Source: Lysobacterales bacterium
GTDB taxonomy: Bacteria > Pseudomonadota > Gammaproteobacteria > Xanthomonadales > Ahniellaceae
NCBI GenBank assembly: GCA_016721845.1
Contig: JADKHK010000012.1
Location: 1 to 13,817 of the forward strand
Length of the DNA stretch: 13,817 bases
Reading direction: 5' to 3'
Part shown: positions 9,478 through 13,817 of the stretch, piece by piece
Numbering within the stretch: position 1 is the first letter of the stretch
Layout of the letters: each line of letters begins with the position of its first letter
Position numbers and translations under genes: made by a program
The notes under the pieces: generated by a model
Told to the model about the DNA's origin: nothing
The model's database searches: none
The model's input: only the letters and a program-made list of their open reading frames with translations

Positions 9478-12449
9478 TCAGGCCTCGATCTCGTCGCCCG
9501 GCCACGGATCCTCGCCGAGTTCGGCCGGCTTGACTTCGGGTCGCGCCACCTTGAACCACTGCGCATACAGCGCCGGCAGGAACAACAGGGTCAGCGCGGT
9601 CGCGACGATCAATCCGCCCATGATCGCCACCGCCATCGGTCCGAAGAAGGCGCTGCGCGACAGCGGGATCATCGCCAGGATCGCGGCCAGCGCGGTCAGC
9701 ACGATCGGCCGGAAGCGGCGCACGGTGGCGTCGACGATCGCGTCCCAGGGCGGCTGGCCCAGCGCGATGTCCTGCTCGATCTGGTCGACCAGGATCACCG
9801 AGTTGCGCATGATCATGCCCGACAGCGCGATGGTGCCGAGCATGGCGACGAAGCCGAACGGCACGTTGAACACCAGCAGGAACAGGGTCACGCCGATCAA
9901 GCCCGAACGGAGCAGTCAGCACCACCAGCGCGGTGCGCGAGAAACTCTTGAGCTGCAGCATCAGCAGGGTCAGCACGACCACCAGGAACAGCGGCACGCC
10001 GGCCTTCATCGACGCCTGCCCGCGGCCAATCCTCGACCGTGCCACCGAGTTCCAGCAGGTACCCCGGCGGCAGGTTCGCGCGCAGCGTGGCGAGCGGCGA
10101 TGATCTGCCGCGACCGTCGGCGGCTGGCCTGGCCGCGGATGTCGGCGCGCACGGTCACCGTCGGCAGGCGGTCGCGCGCCAGATGATGCCGTCCTCGAAG
10201 GCGTACTCGATGGTCGCGATCTGCGCCAGCGGCACCGACTTCCCGGGCTCGGTCGGGATCGCGGCTGCCGAGCAGCGCCAGCCTGGCGCGTTCCTCGCCG
10301 GGCCGCGCAGCATCTCGATCGACTCGTTGCCTTCGCGATAGGTACTGACGCGCAAGCCGGACAGCGAACTGGTGAGGAAGTGGGAGACGTCGGCGGTGCT
10401 GACGCCCATGGCACGGGCGCGATCCTGGTCGATCTGTAGGCGCAGCACCTTGCTGGGTTCGTCCCAGTCCAGGTTGACGTTGGCGACGCTCGGGGATTGG
10501 CGCACCTGCGCGGCCACCTGCCGGGCCAGCGCCTGGACCCCATATGCTCGTCCTCGACGCGGAACCGTGATAGCCGACCGGCGGGCCGTTCTCCCGGTGA
10601 AGCCGTCCTCGAACCGCAGCTGCGGGAACGCCGCCCGCGCAGCGCTTGCGCAACGCCTCGCGCGCGGGATCGCCTCGGTCAGCACCACGAACTGGGCGAA
10701 GTTGGTCGCCGGAAGTTGCTGGTCCAGCGGCAGGTAGAAGCGCGGCGAACCGGTGCCGACGTAGGCCACGTAGTTGTCGATGCCCTGCGCTGGCCAGGAA
10801 GCGCTCCAGCTTCTCGCCTGCGCCTGGGTGGCACGCAGCGACTGCCCTCGGCCAGCTCCATGTCGACCATCAGCTCGGGCCGGACCGAATCGGGAAAGAA
10901 TTGCTGCGGCACGAAACGGAACAGCACGAGCGACAGCACGAAGACGAGCGCGGTGATCCGATCACCAGCCAGCGATGGCGCAGGCAGGCGTCGAGCAGCT
11001 TGCGGTAGCGCTGGTAGAAACGGGTCTGGTAAGGGTCGAGGCCGACACCCTGGCCAGCACGTCGCCGCAAGGCGGGGCGATCGCAGCTCAGTCGCAGAGA
11101 CCACTGCCCGCATGCGGCGGCCTTGAGCTTGGTCGCGGTCCGGCAGCATCTTGTCGCCCAGATAGGGAATGAACAGCACTGCGGCGATCCACGACACGCA
11201 CCAGCGCGATGGTCACCACCTGGAACAGCGAGCGCGTGTACTCGCCGGTGCTGGAGGCCGCGGTGGCGATCGGCAGGAAACCCGCCGCGGTCACCAGCGT
11301 GCCGGTGAGCATCGGGAACGCGGTGGAGGTATAGGCGAAACTGGCCGCGCGCATGCGGTCGTAACCCTGCTCCATCTTGATCGCCATCATCTCCACCGCG
11401 ATGATCGCGTCGTCGACCAGCAGGCCCAGCGCCAGCACCAGCGCGCCCAACGAGATCTTGTGCAGGCCGATGCCGAAGTAATGCATCGCCGCGAAGGTCA
11501 TCGCCAGCACCAGCGGGATCGACAGCGCGACCACCAGCCCGGTGCGCAGGCCCAGCGAGAAGAAGCACACCAGCAGCACGATGACCACCGCCTCGGCCAG
11601 CGCGCACGAACTCCCCGACCGAGTCCCGCACCGCCCGCGGCTGGTCGGCGACCTGCGACCGCAGCATGCCCACCGGCAGGTCCTGCTGCAGGCGCTGGAA
11701 TTCGCCGTCAGGGTCTTGCCCAGGCGGATGATGTCGCCGCCGCTCTTCATCGCCACCCCCATGCCGATCGCGTCCTCGCCCATGAAGCGCATGCGCGGCG
11801 CCGGCGGGTCGGAGCGCCTGCTGCACGACCGCGCCGAAATCGGGGCCGAACGTGGCCAGCTTGGCGTTGCAGAGCTCGATCCAGACCTTCTCGTCCTGCA
11901 GGCCGATCAGTTCGACCTTTCCCACGTCGGCGACGCGCTGCAGTTGCAGCTGGATGCGGTCGGCGTAGTCCTTCATCACCGCGTAGTCGAAGCCCGGCCC
12001 GGTCAGCGCGTAGATGTTGCCGAAGGTGTCGCCGAACTCGTCATTGAAGAACGGCCCGCCGAGCCCCTCCGGGCAGTGTGGCGCGGATGTCGCCGACCTT
12101 CTTGCGCACCTGGTACCACAGCCCGGGGATCTCCTTCGGACTGCATCGAATCCCTGGCCACCAAGATGACCTGCGATTCGCCGGGGCGCGAATACGAGCC
12201 GGATGAACTCGTAGTCGCCGCTGGTCCTCAGCCTTTCCTCGATGCGCTCGGTGACCCTGGCGCGGCTTCCTCGGCGGTCGCGCCCGGCCAGATCGTGCGC
12301 ACCACCATCGCCTTGAAGGTGAACGGCGGGTCTCGGACTGGCCCAGGTGCCGGTACGACCAGACGCCCGGCGATCCCGAACACCATCGCGATACAGCACC
12401 AGGCCGCGCGATTGCGCAGCGCCCATTCGGAGAGATTGAAGCCGCTCAC
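9478..12449 (-). CDS. RND efflux transporter permease (HAE/AcrB-type), frame-broken in this sequence
   Basis: This inner-membrane, proton-driven pump subunit works as a trimer with a periplasmic adaptor and an outer-membrane channel to export drugs or other toxic compounds. From the GTG at 12449 the N-terminus (SGFNLSEWALRNR, then DPPFTFKAMVVRTIWPGATA) is typical of RND permeases. The porter region continues with EGLGGPFFNDEFGDTFGNIY near 12060 and RIQLQLQRVADVGKVELIG near 11930. The first membrane bundle includes GLLVDDAIIAVEMM, with the proton-relay Asp pair at 11414-11409. The second half gives YVGTGSPRFYLPLDQQLPAT (near 10765), VANVNLDWDEPSKVLRLQID (near 10480) and an intact end from about 9900 (GMIMRNSVILVDQIEQD). 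These pieces lie in different frames with many small indels, some net +1 and the first, near 12280, net -1. The span codes for about 990 residues against a usual 1020-1050, so some bases are probably missing. The start overlaps the adaptor stop (GTGA). Confidence 0.85.
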
Positions 12450-13535
12450 AGCGTCACCGGACGGTTGTCGCGGTCGATCGGCTTGATCGCTGCCTGCTGC
12501 TTGTAGGACGCCGTTCGCGACGACCCAATCCTGGTCGCGACACCACCGGTGATGGTCGCGCCATCTTCGCGATAGACGCCTAGCGTTACCTCACGCAAGG
12601 CCACCTGCTTCGTCTTCGCATCGACGATGTAGACCGCCGGCTTGCCGTCCTTTCTCGTGCACGGCCGAAAGCGGCACCAGACCGACGAGGCACGCGCCGC
12701 GTCGGTCAGGTAGATGCGCGCGGTGCGGCCAGCTGCACGTCGCCATCGGGGGCGTCGAATGCGACCTGACGGCATTGGTGCGCGTGGCCGGATCGGCTGG
12801 GACGATACCTCGCGTATCGTGGCCGGATAACGCTTACGCTGGCGGCCCATCTCCGCGATGACGACGCGTCCCGGCTTGAACTCCGCCGACCCGCGATTCG
12901 GGCACGTCGATGGCGACTTCGAGTTCGCCTTCATGCGCCAGCGCGGCCACCGGCTGGCCGGGTGACACCACCTGGCCAACCTCGGCCATGATCTGCGTGA
13001 TCACGCCGCTGGCATCGGCCGCGAGCTGTGTGTAAGTGGTCTGGTTGCGTGCCACTTCGAGTTGCGCGCGGGCCTTTCGGCGCCCGCTGCGGCGGCTTTT
13101 GCTGGTTCGCGCGGAGGATCGGACAACTGCCTGGCTGATGTACTTCCGGTCGAGCAGTTGGCGATGGCGTTCGAGTTCGGCGTCGGCCAGCGCAAGATTG
13201 GCTTCGGCCGAGGCCACGGCCGCTCCGTAAGCGCTGACCTGCAGGTTCAGTCGTCGGGGACGAGGGTGGCGAGTGCACGCCCGCCTGCGCACGCGGGCAC
13301 CACATCGACCAGCCGCTTGTCGATCTTGCCGGCGACCCGGAAAGCCCAGCGTGTGCTCTGCACGCGCGCACGCACGTCGCCGGCATAGGTTTCGATCGCC
13401 ATGGCTTCGAGTGGAATCGGCGACCCACGATCGCGGGCTTGGCCGGCTCAGCGGTTTGCCGGAGCCGCCACAACCGGCGCAACGAGAACGAACAAGGACA
13501 CGAGTGCAGCAACGGACAGGCGCGGGCAAGGACAT
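12446..13535 (-). CDS. RND efflux periplasmic adaptor (membrane fusion protein) lipoprotein, frame-broken
   Basis: The adaptor would bridge the RND permease to an outer-membrane channel. Starting at ATG 13533-13535, with GGAA six bases before it, the N-terminus carries a lipobox-like AGC followed by GGSG near 13450, then TAEPAKPAIV in the next frame. A biotinyl-lipoyl half follows (AIETYAGDVRARVQS; FRVAGKIDKRLVDV). Then come the helical hairpin (SAYGAAVASAEANLALADAE, then LERHRQLLDRKYISQAVV), the second lipoyl half (TYTQLAADASGVITQIMAEV, then GQVVSPGQPVAAL), the beta-barrel region (EVAIDVPESRVG, then GRVVIAEMGRQRKRYPATI) and the membrane-proximal end (GKPAVYIVDAKTKQVALREV). About 363 residues is normal for the family. 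At least four frame steps occur, mainly at 12650-12880 and 13240-13480. The substrate is unknown. Confidence 0.85.
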
Positions 13536-13563
13536 GGCAGATTCCGGTGGACGGGGTTAATGA

Positions 13564-13573
13564 ACCGGCCGGT
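13564..13573. repeat. 10-bp perfect palindrome ACCGGCCGGT
   Basis: The sequence is its own reverse complement and lies just downstream of the adaptor promoter -10 box, at the expected transcript start. A second regulator site is possible, but a 10-base GC palindrome is not rare in DNA of this composition. Confidence 0.3.
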
Positions 13574-13602
13574 ATAGTATGGTTACTAAACCGAACTGTC
13601 CA
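13574..13602 (-). promoter_or_regulatory. Promoter of the RND efflux operon
   Basis: On the minus strand TGGACA (13602-13597) and TACTAT (13579-13574) are separated by exactly 17 bases, close to the sigma-70 consensus at both boxes. The predicted transcript start is near 13567, giving a leader of about 32 bases before the adaptor ATG at 13535. The AT-rich character of this block stands out against its surroundings. On the plus strand TATAGT at 13573-13578 could serve as a -10 for the TetR gene, though its -35 is poor. Confidence 0.6.
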
Positions 13603-13605
13603 GTA
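13584..13605. promoter_or_regulatory. Probable TetR-type operator (imperfect 22-bp inverted repeat)
   Basis: The two 11-base halves, TACTAAACCGA and the complement TACTGGACAGT, agree at 7 positions, with perfect outer TACT arms. The site covers the spacer and -35 of the efflux promoter and lies 6 bases ahead of the regulator ATG. Binding there would block both divergent genes, which is the usual arrangement for TetR-controlled RND pumps. The actual binding protein is inferred from position. Confidence 0.5.
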
Positions 13606-13610
13606 TTGTT

Positions 13611-13817
13611 ATGACCAAATCCGTGAAGACCGTGTCGAAGAAAACCGCAGCCACAGGGGCGGCCCAAGGACATGGGCAAGCGGGATGCCATCCTCGACGC
13701 CGCCAAGCAATTGTTTCGCCACCCATGGCTTCGACGGCGCCAGCATGGACACGATCGCGAAAGTCGCCGAGGTGTCAAACTCACAAATCTACAGCCACTT
13801 CGGCGACAAGGACGCAC
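13611..13817 (+). CDS. TetR/AcrR-family transcriptional regulator, N-terminus only, frame-broken
   Basis: This is the probable repressor of the adjacent efflux operon, truncated by the right window edge. ATG at 13611 opens a basic tail (MTKSVKTVSKKTAATG). After dropping one G from the run 13656-13659 the frame reads RPKDMGKRDAILDAAKQLF, and after dropping one T from 13714-13716 it reads ATHGFDGASMDTIAKVAEV followed by SNSQIYSHFGDKDA. That is a complete TetR helix-turn-helix with the characteristic I-Y-S-H-F recognition helix end. The ligand-binding domain is outside the window, so the inducer and subfamily cannot be judged. No clear ribosome site precedes the ATG. It is divergent from the adaptor with 75 bases between start codons. 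Confidence 0.82.
   Translation, partial: MTKSVKTVSKKTAATGAAQGHGQAGCHPRRRQAIVSPPMASTAPAWTRSRKSPRCQTHKSTATSATRTH

Noticed and set aside
7691..10186. 831-codon open frame on the plus strand
   Set aside because: It is antisense to the LTA-synthase-family gene and the permease end, low-complexity Gln/Arg-rich sequence typical of shadow frames in GC-rich DNA.
9478..13535. Efflux operon as true pseudogenes
   Set aside because: Motifs are preserved without substitutions between breaks, and neighbouring unrelated genes at both window ends show the same type of indels, so sequence error is the simpler reading.

Overview
The window is GC-rich, proteobacterial chromosomal DNA. The gene content best fits the gammaproteobacterial family Lysobacteraceae (Xanthomonadaceae) or a close relative. 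The grounds are the mrcB-lipoprotein-yoaA cluster, the style of the fused GT4/GT2 glycosyltransferase, and promoter -10 boxes of the TAGACT/TAGAAT type. The taxonomic call is inference from protein character; no rRNA or other marker is present.

Layout. (1) Positions 1-2769, minus strand: a large glycosyltransferase with a GT4-type module, a coiled-coil linker and the start of a GT2 module, running off the left edge. Its reading frame is broken in several places. (2) A 111-base divergent spacer at 2770-2880. (3) Positions 2881-7660, plus strand: a tight cell-envelope/DNA-repair operon made of mrcB (PBP1b), a small TPR lipoprotein resembling the PBP1b activator LpoP, and yoaA (an XPD-like Fe-S helicase). 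The genes overlap at their stop/start codons. (4) Positions 7688-9409, minus strand, convergent with yoaA: an intact LTA-synthase/sulfatase-family membrane enzyme. (5) Positions 9478-13535, minus strand: an RND efflux operon of adaptor lipoprotein and inner-membrane permease with a 4-base overlap; both genes carry many frame breaks. (6) Position 13611 to the right edge, plus strand: the N-terminus of a divergent TetR-family regulator. The spacer between it and the adaptor holds a good promoter and an operator-like inverted repeat.

How the parts work together. PBP1b makes and cross-links peptidoglycan, and the neighbouring lipoprotein is placed and built like its outer-membrane activator. YoaA is a replication-repair helicase that appears to be co-transcribed with them. 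The TetR protein probably represses the RND pump from the shared spacer. No outer-membrane channel gene for the pump lies in the window.

Sequence quality matters here. Frame breaks are dense at 1-2770 and 9900-13817 but absent from roughly 5200-9900. Several resolve to one extra base in a short homopolymer, and the conserved motifs continue perfectly in the next frame. I read these as sequencing or assembly errors rather than gene decay. I found no convincing undescribed system, CRISPR array, mobile element or RNA gene.
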